This document shows, piece after piece, positions 9,875-18,102 of a stretch of DNA of 29,532 nucleotides. The stretch is from JANNRA01 sp031401035 (GTDB lineage: Bacteria > Desulfobacterota > Binatia > HRBIN30 > CADEER01), in the NCBI GenBank assembly GCA_031401035.1, contig JANNRA010000124.1, positions 1-29,532 on the forward strand. The letters run 5' to 3'. A program made the position numbers and the translations under genes. The notes under the pieces were generated by a model. That model was not told the DNA's origin. It ran no database searches and saw nothing but the letters and a program-made list of their open reading frames with translations. How positions within the stretch are numbered: position 1 is the stretch's first letter; each line of letters begins with the position of its first letter.

Positions 9875-11128
9875 CTACGCGTAGAGCCCCGGGAAGTTGC
9901 TCGATTTGGGGCTGAAGCCGGGAAAGATCGGCCCCATCGCGCTGAGGCTCATGCCCAGGTGGGCGAACAGGGCCTCGGCAAAGACGTCGCGGAAGTCGGT
10001 CGTCACCTGCAGATCCTCGCCTTCGGAGAGCGCGGCGGGCAGCAGGCCCGGCCAATCGTCGTTCTTCAGCAGCAGCCGGCCGCCGGACACGCCGCCGCCG
10101 ATCGCGAACATGACGCCGCCGTGCCCGTGGTCGGCCCCGGCGCCGCCGTTCTGAGCGACGCGACGACCGAACTCGCTCATGCACAGCGTCAAGGTGTGGT
10201 CGAGGTAGTTGGTGCCGCCGTTGTTGAACAGATCGTCGCGGAACGCCTTCAGCGCCCCGTTCAGCTCGACCGCCTTGCCGTCGCCGTCCTCACCGCCGAC
10301 CTGCCCGAGCTGGGTGGACAGGTTGGTGTGATGATCCCAGCCGCCGATGTCGACGGCGACGACCTTGACGCCGACGCCGGCCTTGATGATCGCCGCGACG
10401 TCCTTGAGCGCCCGCGCCGTTCTGGTGTTCGGGTAGATGACGCTGGTCGCGGTGTTGACCGATTGGATGACGTCCACCGCCGACAGCGCCGCGTTGACGC
10501 CCACGCCCAGCGTGTCGGTGGCACCGGTATACAAGTCCTGCAGCGCGGTTCGCCGCGCCGTGGCAAAGTCGCCTTCGACGAGGAAGGAATCGATCGCCGA
10601 GAAGGCCACGTTCGGTGCGCCGCCGATGAGGGCCAACTGCGGCGCGTCGGAGATCGACAGCCCGGCGACCGGATCGGCGTTGTTGATCACGCTCAGGTAG
10701 CGATTGAGCCACCCGTCGGTGATCGACTTGTTCCCCGGAGCGGCCCGCTCCATGTAGTCCTGCGCGTCGAAGTGCGAGCGCGACGGGTCGGTGCTGCCGG
10801 CCAGGTGGATCGCCAGCAGCTCGCCGGCGTCATACATCTGCTTCATGCCGGTGCACAGCGGGAACAGCCCGAAGCCGTGCGAATCGCCGCTGCCGAGCTG
10901 CAGCTCGGTCCCCGCCGTGACGGCGATGCTGGGCCGGACCGCGTAGTACGTCGGGTCGAACGCCGGCACCACCAGGCTGAGGGGATCGGCGCCACCGCGC
11001 AGGAACAGCGCCACCAACACCTTGTCGACCCCCGGCGCCGCGCCGGCGCGGCGGACGCCGTGCGGCAGAAGATACGCCGTCGCCGCCACGGCGCCGGTCT
11101 TGATCAGTGCTCGTCTGGTCAGTTTCAT
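9875..11128 (-). CDS. DUF1501 family exported protein
   Basis: The 417-residue protein starts with a twin-arginine-type signal (MKLTRRALIKTGAVAATAYLLP), so Tat export is likely. The body matches DUF1501, a family related in fold to the sulfatase/alkaline phosphatase group: FLRGGADPL near 43-50, SHFDAQDYME, DIGGWDHHTN, SEFGRRVAQNGGAGADHGHGG and FPGFSPK at the end. ATG 11128 was chosen over upstream in-frame codons because the Tat signal starts there. It lies 10 nt after the DUF1800 gene stop and they form one operon. These two families are paired in many bacteria, but their joint role is not established. Confidence 0.92.
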   Translation of the reverse strand: MKLTRRALIKTGAVAATAYLLPHGVRRAGAAPGVDKVLVALFLRGGADPLSLVVPAFDPTYYAVRPSIAVTAGTELQLGSGDSHGFGLFPLCTGMKQMYDAGELLAIHLAGSTDPSRSHFDAQDYMERAAPGNKSITDGWLNRYLSVINNADPVAGLSISDAPQLALIGGAPNVAFSAIDSFLVEGDFATARRTALQDLYTGATDTLGVGVNAALSAVDVIQSVNTATSVIYPNTRTARALKDVAAIIKAGVGVKVVAVDIGGWDHHTNLSTQLGQVGGEDGDGKAVELNGALKAFRDDLFNNGGTNYLDHTLTLCMSEFGRRVAQNGGAGADHGHGGVMFAIGGGVSGGRLLLKNDDWPGLLPAALSEGEDLQVTTDFRDVFAEALFAHLGMSLSAMGPIFPGFSPKSSNFPGLYA

Positions 11129-11138
11129 CGCACGCCCC

Positions 11139-13505
11139 TCAGGAGGTGAGGAATTCAGGAGTCGAGAGCAGGAAGGCAGCGGCTTGCTCCACCTTCTGCG
11201 CCGCGGTCGCGGCCGGGATGGCATTCAGGTAGGCGATCGCCGCGCCGCGCGCCGTCGCCGAGATTCCGTCGAGCGGGAACAGCACGGCGGCGACATCGTC
11301 GACAATGTCGGGGTTCGGCGCCGCGCCGGATACTCCCCAGCTGGCGGCGTAGGTCTGCGCCATCGACTCGACCAGGTTGAAGCGCTGTACGATGCCGCCC
11401 GGACTGGCCCAGAAGATCGACTGATCCGGATAGCCGGTCGGCGGGTCGGCGTTGCGGATGCGCTCGCCCAGGCCGGCGAGCGTCTGGCGCATGCTCTGGT
11501 AGTTGGTGACGCCAGGATTCGGGTTGGCGCCGACGGCGCGCAGGAAGCTCGCCATGAAGACCACCGGCCGCTTCACCTTGCTGCGCCGGTACTCGGGGAA
11601 GAGCTGGAACTCCTTCGACTTCAGGATCGCCGCGGTGACCTGCTCGAGCTGGTCGGCGGCGGCCGACGCGGCGCTGAAGTGGGCGGCGCACTCCGCGACC
11701 AGCAGGTAGGGCGGGTCGTCATGCACCAGGCGCCGCACCAGCTTGGTGCAGATGAAGGTCGCCGTGCTCGGATGGGTGGCGGCCAGCGTGATCGCCGCGA
11801 AGCCCTCCTGCTCGCCATCGCCAGGCGAATCGATGATCTGTCCGAAGACCGTTTTCGGGCCGAGGAAGTCGTGCCAACTGTCCTGGTAGCGGAAGCCCGG
11901 ATACCCGGGAGCAAAGTTGGCCTCGGTGCTCGTCTCCTGCCGCCAGCCGGTGAGTGCCCGTGCCACCTCCTTGACGTCGTCCTCGGTGTACGGCGCCGTC
12001 ACCCCCATGGTGTGCAGCTCGAGCATTTCGCGCGAGAAGTTCTCGTTGTAGCCGGTGCCGGGCGGGACGCCGACCTGGTTCTGGCGCTGGTCGAGGTAGT
12101 CCAGCATCGCCGGCCCGCGTGTCATGCGAATGACCGCCTCCTCGAAGTTCCCCAGCACATAGGGCCGAATCGAATCGCGCAGGTATGACGGCGTGTTCCA
12201 CTTCTGCTGGCCGGTGCTGCCGGTGACGTTGAAGTGATTGAACCAGAAGTCGACCAGCACCGCCTCGAGCTGCCGGTGCGTGGCGGTGGCGCGGTACACC
12301 TCCGACTCCTCCATTTCCTTGTAGACGTCGTTCTTACCGGCGCCGATCAGACCCGGGCAGGTGCCGCCGCCGTTGTTCGGGTAGCAGTCCCGTACGTCGA
12401 CGACGCTCATCGCCAGGGCCGGGTAGGTGCTGGCCAGCACCGCCTCGACGGCGCTGTCGTCGATCGCGCCCGGGGCGAGCTGCTCGTCGATGTAGCCGTT
12501 CAGGCCGAGCGTCTGCAGGCGCCCGATGGTGTAGGCATCGGGACCGTACGCGGTGCGATCGAGCAGATGCTGCTGTTGCGCCGGCGAGACACAGGTCTCA
12601 TCGTGCGCGCCATTGTCGGTCAGGTCGCACGCCACCGCCATCGCCTCGACACCCTCGACGCTCTGGTAGAAGTGGCCGCGCGCGACGCCCTCGACGCAGT
12701 CGACCAGGGCGGTGATCGAGGCCGAGGCGGCGCAGTCGCCGGGAAACATCTGGCCGATCGATGTGGTCGCACCGGCGCAGCGCAGCTGCGCCTTTGCGGC
12801 CAGGCGATCGACCTCGCCCTGGATCTTGCCCTTCATGTCCTCCAGCGACTGCGCCAGGATCTCGCCCTGCAGGTTGTCGCCCGAATGCGCCGCGAGAGCG
12901 GCGGCCGCGCCGGCGCGGCGATTGGTGCCCTTCAACCCCGCCTTCACGCCGCCGCGGGCGATACGCCACATGTCGTCGACGATGCGGTTGGCGCCCTTGA
13001 GGACTTCCTCCTGGCAGTCCGCCCCGTCGCCGTCGACGTCGGCGTCGACCACCGCGGCGTCCAGGTTGGGACCGAAAAGCGCCGCGACGATCTGCCGCGA
13101 TTCGCTGCTCGCGGCGGCGTTGATCGCCACCGCGCCGGCGTATGCGAAGTCGGGCGCGCCGAGGCCTTGGCACTGGCTCAGATCGCGATCGACGGTGCGC
13201 TGCTGCTTCTGCGCCACCTTGTCGCCGACGTCGTTGGTCAGGCACGCCTGCGCGGTCAGGGTGTCACCGAGATCGCCGAGGTTGTCGACCGACCCATTGG
13301 TTGCGTTGCGCAGGCACTTCCAATTCGACTTGCCCTGCTGACGGACGACGTCGGCACCGGCCTTGGTGAGGTTGTTGAGGCAGCGCTGCTGGTCGCTCGA
13401 CTGCGGCGCCGCCAGCGCCGCCGCGGCGAACGTCGCGACCGCCAGGGTCAGTCCGAACGGTCGTAGGAGGGCGTACACCCTCGTACGCCTGATCGAGGCC
13501 GTCAT
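11139..13505 (-). CDS. DUF1800 family exported protein
   Basis: 788 residues. A signal peptide (about 1-33, ending AAAALAAPQ) is followed by a Cys-containing helical region of about 270 residues that I do not recognise. The DUF1800 domain then runs to the end: TAYGPDAYTIGRLQTLG, VLVDFWFNHFNV, NENFSREMLELHTMG, EVARALTGW, and RPVVFMASFLRAVG. ATG 13505 has AGGAGAG about 7 nt upstream. An open frame extends further upstream but carries no family similarity. It is the middle gene of a three-gene minus-strand cluster and is very likely secreted together with the DUF1501 product. Biochemical function is unknown. Confidence 0.92.
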   Translation of the reverse strand: MTASIRRTRVYALLRPFGLTLAVATFAAAALAAPQSSDQQRCLNNLTKAGADVVRQQGKSNWKCLRNATNGSVDNLGDLGDTLTAQACLTNDVGDKVAQKQQRTVDRDLSQCQGLGAPDFAYAGAVAINAAASSESRQIVAALFGPNLDAAVVDADVDGDGADCQEEVLKGANRIVDDMWRIARGGVKAGLKGTNRRAGAAAALAAHSGDNLQGEILAQSLEDMKGKIQGEVDRLAAKAQLRCAGATTSIGQMFPGDCAASASITALVDCVEGVARGHFYQSVEGVEAMAVACDLTDNGAHDETCVSPAQQQHLLDRTAYGPDAYTIGRLQTLGLNGYIDEQLAPGAIDDSAVEAVLASTYPALAMSVVDVRDCYPNNGGGTCPGLIGAGKNDVYKEMEESEVYRATATHRQLEAVLVDFWFNHFNVTGSTGQQKWNTPSYLRDSIRPYVLGNFEEAVIRMTRGPAMLDYLDQRQNQVGVPPGTGYNENFSREMLELHTMGVTAPYTEDDVKEVARALTGWRQETSTEANFAPGYPGFRYQDSWHDFLGPKTVFGQIIDSPGDGEQEGFAAITLAATHPSTATFICTKLVRRLVHDDPPYLLVAECAAHFSAASAAADQLEQVTAAILKSKEFQLFPEYRRSKVKRPVVFMASFLRAVGANPNPGVTNYQSMRQTLAGLGERIRNADPPTGYPDQSIFWASPGGIVQRFNLVESMAQTYAASWGVSGAAPNPDIVDDVAAVLFPLDGISATARGAAIAYLNAIPAATAAQKVEQAAAFLLSTPEFLTS

Positions 13506-13564
13506 TGCGTGTCTCTCCTGCTCATCCTGCCTCCGAGGTTTGGGCGCCCGCGTCGAGGGTGTGC

Positions 13565-14758
13565 TCACTGCGCCTTGAAGAACAGCGGTTCCTGCGCCGC
13601 GATATCGGTCAGGTCGATCGACAGGCACAGGCCGTCGCTGCTGCGTACCTGCACCTTTACCTGGGCGGTTGATTGCAATGCCGCGGCGACGCCGGTCGGC
13701 AATCCGGATCCCTTGCCGATGACGGTGACCTTGGACTTGCCGGCGTCGCCGCCCTTGTAGAGCAGCTTCAGAATCCCATCCGCGGCCAGCGCGCCGTCCT
13801 TGTACTTGTAACCCTTGCCGGGCCCCTGCGGATCGTTGGGCGCCTTGCCGAGCGACTTCCAGCACGGCGTACCGGCGCAGGTGTCGCCGGCGCGGTCGAC
13901 CAGCGCCTCGCCGGCCAGGGCGTCGGCGTCGTCGTAGACGCACAACGAGTACACGGTCCCGGTGCCGCCCTGCCCGGCATCGAGCGGGTTGCCGAGGTCG
14001 GTCTGCGCCAGGGCCGGGCCCTTCAACAGCTTCGCGACCAGCTTCTCCTTGCCGGGCACGTCCGCCTTCACCATCAGGAGGCCCTTGCCGAAGCCGCTCG
14101 TGCAGCCAGGGTCGGCGAGCGGTGGGCAGGCCCCGGCCGGTGGCGGGGTGGGCGTCGGCGTGTCGGTCGGCATTGGGGTATCTGTCGGGGTCGGCGTGTC
14201 GCCGGTCACGGTCACGTTCAGCGTCGCCAGGCCGGCGGCGTCGCCGGCCGTGCTGCCGTCGCCGTTGACGGCGTTACCCCAGCCGCTCAGCGTCGCCGCG
14301 CCGGGCACGCCCGGCGCGGTCCACAGGAAGCTGAACTCGGCCATACCGCCCGTCGCCAGCTTGGGCGTCGAGTGCGTGATCTCCTGCCGGCCGCCCGTGC
14401 CCACCAGTGCCTGGGTGCCGCTGGCGAAGGCGCCGCCCGTCGCCAGCGTGCCGAGCAGCGACGCGATGTTCAGCCCGGCGCGGTTCTGCAGCCCGATCTC
14501 GAACACCGTCAGCTTGAACTCATGCACCGAGAGCGGCGCCACAGTCGGCGGTCCACCGCCGCAGTCGACACACGCCAGCGTCACCGTTGGGGCGATGCCG
14601 CCGCTGTGGCAGAAGTTGCATCCCTGCGCCGGCAGGGGAAAGCTCGTCGTGGCAATCCCCCCCGAGAACGCCTGCGCGGCCGCCGCCCACACGAAGATCA
14701 ACCCGCCTGCGGCCCAGCGCAGCACTGCATCCGACCGTCCATAGTTCACTCGCTGCAC
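13565..14758 (-). CDS. Exported CxxCH protein with Pro-Thr linker
   Basis: The 397-residue product has an N-terminal membrane or signal segment (about 12-31), then GCNFCHSGG (CNFCH at 47-51), a c-type haem-binding consensus. A beta-rich domain follows with FLWTAPGVPGAATLSGWGNAVNGDGST. This pattern recalls the choice-anchor domain proteins of myxobacteria that carry CNSCHSGG. A Pro-Thr linker (about 190-210) separates a Cys-rich C-terminal domain that ends without an anchor. The start is GTG 14758, chosen because the signal segment follows; its ribosome site is poor. It is the first gene of the DUF1800/DUF1501 cluster. Whether the CxxCH binds haem is not known. Confidence 0.8.
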   Translation of the reverse strand: MQRVNYGRSDAVLRWAAGGLIFVWAAAAQAFSGGIATTSFPLPAQGCNFCHSGGIAPTVTLACVDCGGGPPTVAPLSVHEFKLTVFEIGLQNRAGLNIASLLGTLATGGAFASGTQALVGTGGRQEITHSTPKLATGGMAEFSFLWTAPGVPGAATLSGWGNAVNGDGSTAGDAAGLATLNVTVTGDTPTPTDTPMPTDTPTPTPPPAGACPPLADPGCTSGFGKGLLMVKADVPGKEKLVAKLLKGPALAQTDLGNPLDAGQGGTGTVYSLCVYDDADALAGEALVDRAGDTCAGTPCWKSLGKAPNDPQGPGKGYKYKDGALAADGILKLLYKGGDAGKSKVTVIGKGSGLPTGVAAALQSTAQVKVQVRSSDGLCLSIDLTDIAAQEPLFFKAQ

Positions 14759-14910
14759 CCCCCCCGATGACGGTACTCACCCGGGCCGGTTGCGGCAAGG
14801 AGTTTTTACCGAGATGTCGGTCCTTACCGCGCGCGCCTGTTTGCCGCGCGCACCTGTTTGGATCTGCCGGCTTTGCCCACAAAGTCCGATTGCGCCCAAC
14901 ACCGATCGGC

Positions 14911-14979
14911 CCGAGTAGGGCGCGCAGCGCCCGTATCGAGGGCCTGCCCCTCGATACGCCGCCTCCGGCGCCTACTCGG
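14911..14979. repeat. Inverted REP-like doublet
   Basis: Two similar elements face each other: CCGAGTAGG ... CGTATCGAGGG, and its inverse CCCTCGATACG ... CCTACTCGG. The outer arms (14911-14919 with 14971-14979) and inner arms (14932-14942 with 14948-14958) pair perfectly. Each spacer holds its own GC hairpin (GGGCGC-GCA-GCGCCC on the left). The whole can form a branched cruciform. The rest of 14759-15054 holds no gene I can support. Confidence 0.7.
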
Positions 14980-15054
14980 GGCCCTCGGTGGAGTTTATAG
15001 GCAAAGCCACTGGTTGGTGGCTCGAGGAGCGGCGCACGGCTCTTCGAGGGGCTG

Positions 15055-15246
15055 TTAGACGCAGCGGACCGCGCAGGTCGGGCCTGCGGCTCGGACGAGG
15101 CAGCGATCCAGACTCGCCAAGGGGAGGTCGAACGCTTCGGCAACCGCCACGTACCAGGGATGGTAGGACGCCTCGGCCCACAGGCCGTCCGCCCCCGCAT
15201 CCGTCGCCGCCGCGACGAGTACGGACGCGTCGACGACGGCGCTCAC
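15055..15246 (-). pseudogene. VapC/PIN toxin remnant with internal deletion
   Basis: The 63-codon frame starts GTG 15246, overlapping the antitoxin stop (GTGA). It begins like a VapC toxin (VVDASVLVAAATDAG, with the first catalytic Asp) and ends like one (WYVAVAEAFDLPLASLDRCL). Family members are near 130 residues. The middle, about 60-70 residues with the conserved Glu, is absent, and the usual Asp of the Y-D-A-x-Y motif is replaced (SYHPWY). The frame is kept across the junction. It should be inactive as a nuclease. It may have been retained because the promoter is shared, or it may simply be decaying. Confidence 0.75.
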
Positions 15247-15479
15247 CGGCGGTCGGCGTCGCGCTGCCGCAGGATCGCGGCGCGCGAGACGCGCGTCGCG
15301 CCGGCGCGTTTGCGCTCCCGTACCTGCTCGAGCCACGTCTCGAGCGACGGTCGCGTCGCCAGGCGCTCGAGTTCGGCGCGCAGGTACGCCTGCATCGACA
15401 GCCGCGCCGGCGCCGCCCGCGCCGCCAACCCGTCGCGCACGGACTCTGGGACGTCCCGTATCGTGATCTGGATCCCCAT
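15243..15479 (-). CDS. Ribbon-helix-helix antitoxin, FitA/VapB-like
   Basis: A 78-residue protein. The N-terminus QITIRDVPESVRDGLAARAA followed by RLSMQAYLRAEL has the strand-helix-helix layout of FitA-type antitoxins, which bind operator DNA as dimers and block a PIN-domain toxin through the C-terminal tail. Its stop overlaps the toxin start by 4 nt. A perfect inverted repeat lies just upstream and is a likely operator. The antitoxin looks intact while its toxin is truncated. Confidence 0.8.
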   Translation of the reverse strand: MGIQITIRDVPESVRDGLAARAAPARLSMQAYLRAELERLATRPSLETWLEQVRERKRAGATRVSRAAILRQRDADRR

Positions 15480-15489
15480 GCCTGCGAAG

Positions 15490-15506
15490 TGCCAGCAACG
15501 CTGGCA
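15490..15506. promoter_or_regulatory. Candidate antitoxin operator
   Basis: TGCCAGC-AAC-GCTGGCA is a perfect 7-bp inverted repeat with a 3-nt spacer. It ends 10 nt before the start of the FitA-like antitoxin. Ribbon-helix-helix antitoxins usually autoregulate through such sites. Assignment is by position and symmetry only. Confidence 0.45.
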
Positions 15507-15560
15507 GTCTGCAATCGCTGCGGGTGCGGAACGTCGCTGCGCCCGTGACTCGGTCGGGTC

Positions 15561-16790
15561 TCAGATCGGCAGATCGCCCGTCGCGCGGCGCGAGCTGCCG
15601 TCCTTGGTGTAGGCGGCGATGGTGCGCTGCGCGATGCGCATCTGGTGCACCTCGTCGGCGCCGTCGGCGAAGCGCGCCCAGCGGGCGTGCTGGTACATAT
15701 GGGCGAGCGGCGTGTCGGTCGAATAGCCGAGCGCGCCGTGCACCTGGATGGAGCGGTCGATGATGCGGCCCAGCGCGTTGGCGACGAAGTGCTTGGCCAT
15801 CGAGACCTCGGAGACGAAGTCGAGCTTCTGGTCGATGCGGTAGGCGGCGTGCAGGACCATCAGCTTGGCCTGGTACAGCTCCATGGTCGAGTCGGCGATC
15901 ATCCACTGGATGCCCTGCTTCTCGGCCAGCAGCGAGCCGTGCGAGAAGCGCTTCAGCGAGCGGTCGACCATCATGTCGAGGGCCGTCTCGGCCTGTGCGA
16001 TCCAGCGCATGCAGTGCGCCAGGCGGGCCGGGCCGAGACGGTACTGGCCGAGGCGATGCCCCTGGCCGCGCCCGCCGAGCATGTTGGTCGCCGGCACGCG
16101 CAGGTTCTCGATGACGATCTCGGAGTGGCCGGAGCTGCCGTGCATGGTCCCCACCTCGCGGACGCGGTTCCAGCCCGGTGACGGGAGATCGACGATGAAG
16201 CCGGTGTTGGCCGCCTGCGGCAGGTCGGGACTGTCCTCGGTGCGCGCGATCAGAATGGCGAAGGCGGCGCGGCGGGCGTTGGAGATGAACCACTTGTGGC
16301 CGGTGATCACCCAGGCGTCGCCCTCGGGCACGGCGCGCGTCTGGATCAGGGTCGGATCCGAACCGGCGACCTCCGGCTCGGTCATGGCGAAGCAGCTCAT
16401 CGCTACGCCGTCGCACAGCGGCTTGAGGTACTTGTCCTTCTGCGCCGGAGTCGCCCAGTGCAGCAGGGTGTGCATATTGCCCTCGTCAGGCGCCTGGCAG
16501 TTCATCACCCAGGGGCCGTAGTAGGCCTTCGCCGCCTCGGCCTGGACCATCGCCAGCTCGACGTGGCCTAGGCCCATGCCGCCCCACTCGGCCGGCATGT
16601 GCGGCAGCCACAGGCCGGCGGCCTTCGCCTCGGCGCGCATCTGCAGGAGGATCTGCAGGTAGTCGGCGCGCTCGATCTTGTCGGGGTCGCCGATCTTCGC
16701 CTCGCCCGGCTTCACCACCTGTTGGATGAACTCACGCACGCGCAGGCGCAGATCCTCGAGCTCGGGGCTGAGGGTGAAGTCGATGGCCAT
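15561..16790 (-). CDS. Acyl-CoA dehydrogenase
   Basis: FAD enzyme that introduces the alpha-beta double bond into acyl-CoA. The 409 residues cover the whole family. The helical N-terminal domain ends in PAEWGGMGLGHVE. The middle beta domain contains CFAMTEPEVAGSDP and ITGHKWFISNA. The C-terminal helical domain has QVHGALGYSTDTPLA and the terminal RWARFADGADEVH. It resembles the long-chain ACAD10/11-like group more than short-chain enzymes. ATG 16790 has GAGGAGG upstream. It is downstream of no related gene here, so the substrate cannot be told. Confidence 0.94.
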   Translation of the reverse strand: MAIDFTLSPELEDLRLRVREFIQQVVKPGEAKIGDPDKIERADYLQILLQMRAEAKAAGLWLPHMPAEWGGMGLGHVELAMVQAEAAKAYYGPWVMNCQAPDEGNMHTLLHWATPAQKDKYLKPLCDGVAMSCFAMTEPEVAGSDPTLIQTRAVPEGDAWVITGHKWFISNARRAAFAILIARTEDSPDLPQAANTGFIVDLPSPGWNRVREVGTMHGSSGHSEIVIENLRVPATNMLGGRGQGHRLGQYRLGPARLAHCMRWIAQAETALDMMVDRSLKRFSHGSLLAEKQGIQWMIADSTMELYQAKLMVLHAAYRIDQKLDFVSEVSMAKHFVANALGRIIDRSIQVHGALGYSTDTPLAHMYQHARWARFADGADEVHQMRIAQRTIAAYTKDGSSRRATGDLPI

Positions 16791-17234
16791 GGTGGTCCTC
16801 CTCGGGGGTCAGGGGTCGCGCCAGAGAGCCACAGATCGGCGTGGATCTCCACTCGTGCAAGGATCGCCACCTCGCCACCGCCCGCGCCCCGCTGGTGGTG
16901 CACGAGCGGCCGACTGCCATATGGCAGGCCCTGGAGGGCGCCCCCCCCGTGGGCGCCTGTTGAATGGGTCAGGCGCCTTCTGTTCAACAGGCGCCCACGG
17001 GGGGGCGCCCTCCAGGGGAGGTTCGTCGGTAGCGGCGCCGGTTTCATCCATTGACCGGGTTTTCTCCGCGCCTCCGTATCGAAGAATCTGATTCCCGGGT
17101 CGCTCGGAGTCAGCGTCGCGTGCCGCCGGGGCCGTAGGGGTTTTCCCGATGGAAGAACGGCACGGAACTCTGCTAGCGGGGTACTCATACGCACCCACTT
17201 TGGTCGGCGGAAGACCAAGAACACGGGGAGAGAT
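16791..17234. other. Divergent intergenic region
   Basis: 444 nt between the minus-strand acyl-CoA dehydrogenase and the plus-strand FGE-fold gene. It should contain promoters for both. I see the long inverted repeat at 16929-17018 and a ribosome-binding site (GGGGAGAG) just before 17235, and no further gene. A TTGACC at about 17051 is a possible -35 box, but I find no good -10. Confidence 0.5.
16929..17018. repeat. Long intergenic inverted repeat, 36-bp arms
   Basis: The left arm 16929-16964 and right arm 16983-17018 are reverse complements apart from one base in a C/G run (8 C against 7 G). The 18-nt loop contains another AGGCGCC. It stands between divergent genes, so it is not an ordinary terminator. 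It may be a MITE- or REP-type element or a regulatory cruciform. Confidence 0.75.
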
Positions 17235-18011
17235 ATGAACATGAAACGACTGGCAATCCTGGCCGCCGGGTCGGCGGTGGTGGCGCTGGCGGGGCCGGCG
17301 CAGGCGAAGAAGTGCCCGCAGGACGCGGTGCAGGTCGGCAGCCTGTGCGTCGACAAGTACGAGGCCAGCGCCTGGGAGACCACCGACACAGCCACCATCA
17401 AGAACATCAAGAAGGGCAAGGTCGACGCGGTGGCGGACCTCACCCTGTCCACGCAGCGCGGCGCGACGGCGGACGACTACGGTGCGAGCTGCCCGGACAA
17501 CGGGGCGGGCTGCGTCAACGTGTACGCCGTCTCGCTCGCCGGCGTCACCCCGGCCGGCTACCTCACGCAGATTCAAGCCACCGCGGTGTGCCGCAATGCG
17601 GGAAAGCGGCTGCTGACCAACAGCGAATGGACCGCGGCGGCGCTGGGCACCCCGGATCCGGGGACGGACAACGGCACGAGCGACTGCAACGTGAGCAGCA
17701 CGTTCGCCGTCACCAATACCGGCGCGCGCCTGCTCTGCGAGTCGGACAGCGGGGTCTTGGACACGGTCGGAAACCTGTGGGAGTGGGTGGCCGACTGGGT
17801 GCCGTTGTCGACGGCGTGCCCGGGGTGGAACGGACTCAGCGACGACGTCATGTGCCTGGGCGGAGCGAGCACCACTGGTGGCCCCGGCGCGCTGTTTCGC
17901 GGCGGCGCCTTCGGCAACGGCGCGATTGCCGGGCCACTGGCCGTGCTCGGCTACGCTTCGCCGTTCTACATCGGCCCAGACCTCGGCTTTCGGTGCGCGC
18001 GCGAGCTGTAG
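17235..18011 (+). CDS. Exported FGE/SUMF1-fold protein, likely diversity-generating-retroelement target
   Basis: 258 residues with a signal peptide (about 1-24, ending GPAQA). The body has the SUMF1/formylglycine-enzyme fold: CVDKYEAS (38-45), AVCRNAGKRLLTNSEW (117-132), GNLWEWVADW (179-188), RGGAFGNG (222-229) and terminal GFRCARE (251-257). The Cys pair of true formylglycine-generating enzymes in the segment before GFRC is missing, so catalysis is unlikely. This is a C-type-lectin-like fold, the usual scaffold of DGR variable proteins. Its last 34-residue block aligns without gaps with the variable region of that class. An Avd-like ORF follows, as in DGR cassettes. The role is probably extracellular ligand binding; this is inferred. 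Confidence 0.82.
   Translation: MNMKRLAILAAGSAVVALAGPAQAKKCPQDAVQVGSLCVDKYEASAWETTDTATIKNIKKGKVDAVADLTLSTQRGATADDYGASCPDNGAGCVNVYAVSLAGVTPAGYLTQIQATAVCRNAGKRLLTNSEWTAAALGTPDPGTDNGTSDCNVSSTFAVTNTGARLLCESDSGVLDTVGNLWEWVADWVPLSTACPGWNGLSDDVMCLGGASTTGGPGALFRGGAFGNGAIAGPLAVLGYASPFYIGPDLGFRCAREL
17898..17999 (+). other. Candidate DGR variable region
   Basis: The 34 codons from RGG to GFRCA fit a DGR template pattern of the type RGGSWNNG...NIGFRCA, which I know from the family. Where such templates usually have Asn (AAY), the codons here are GGC, AAC, ATT, CTC, TAC, GCT, TAC, GGC and GAC. All are reachable from AAC or AAT by changing adenines only. The template repeat itself is not in this window, so this is inference. 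Confidence 0.6.
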
Positions 18012-18047
18012 GGGACTTTGGCCATTTGGGATTTCGCATATCGGCAC

Positions 18048-18074
18048 GGGTGGGCGGGCGTAGCCCGCTCACCC
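18048..18074 (+). other. Hairpin downstream of the candidate variable region
   Basis: A 12-bp stem (18048-18059 with 18063-18074, one G-U pair) with loop GTA starts 36 nt after the target-gene stop. DGRs often have a GC-rich hairpin just after the variable region that aids retrohoming. A plain terminator is the alternative. Confidence 0.6.
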
Positions 18075-18102
18075 CGCGCCGTGCGAGTGGGGTGAACTGA
18101 AC

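Noticed and set aside
9869..11149. 426-residue plus-strand ORF
   Set aside because: It lies opposite the DUF1501 gene, which has clear motifs and a Tat signal.
17235..18011. A catalytic formylglycine-generating enzyme
   Set aside because: The active Cys pair before the final GFRC motif is absent and no sulfatase gene is nearby.
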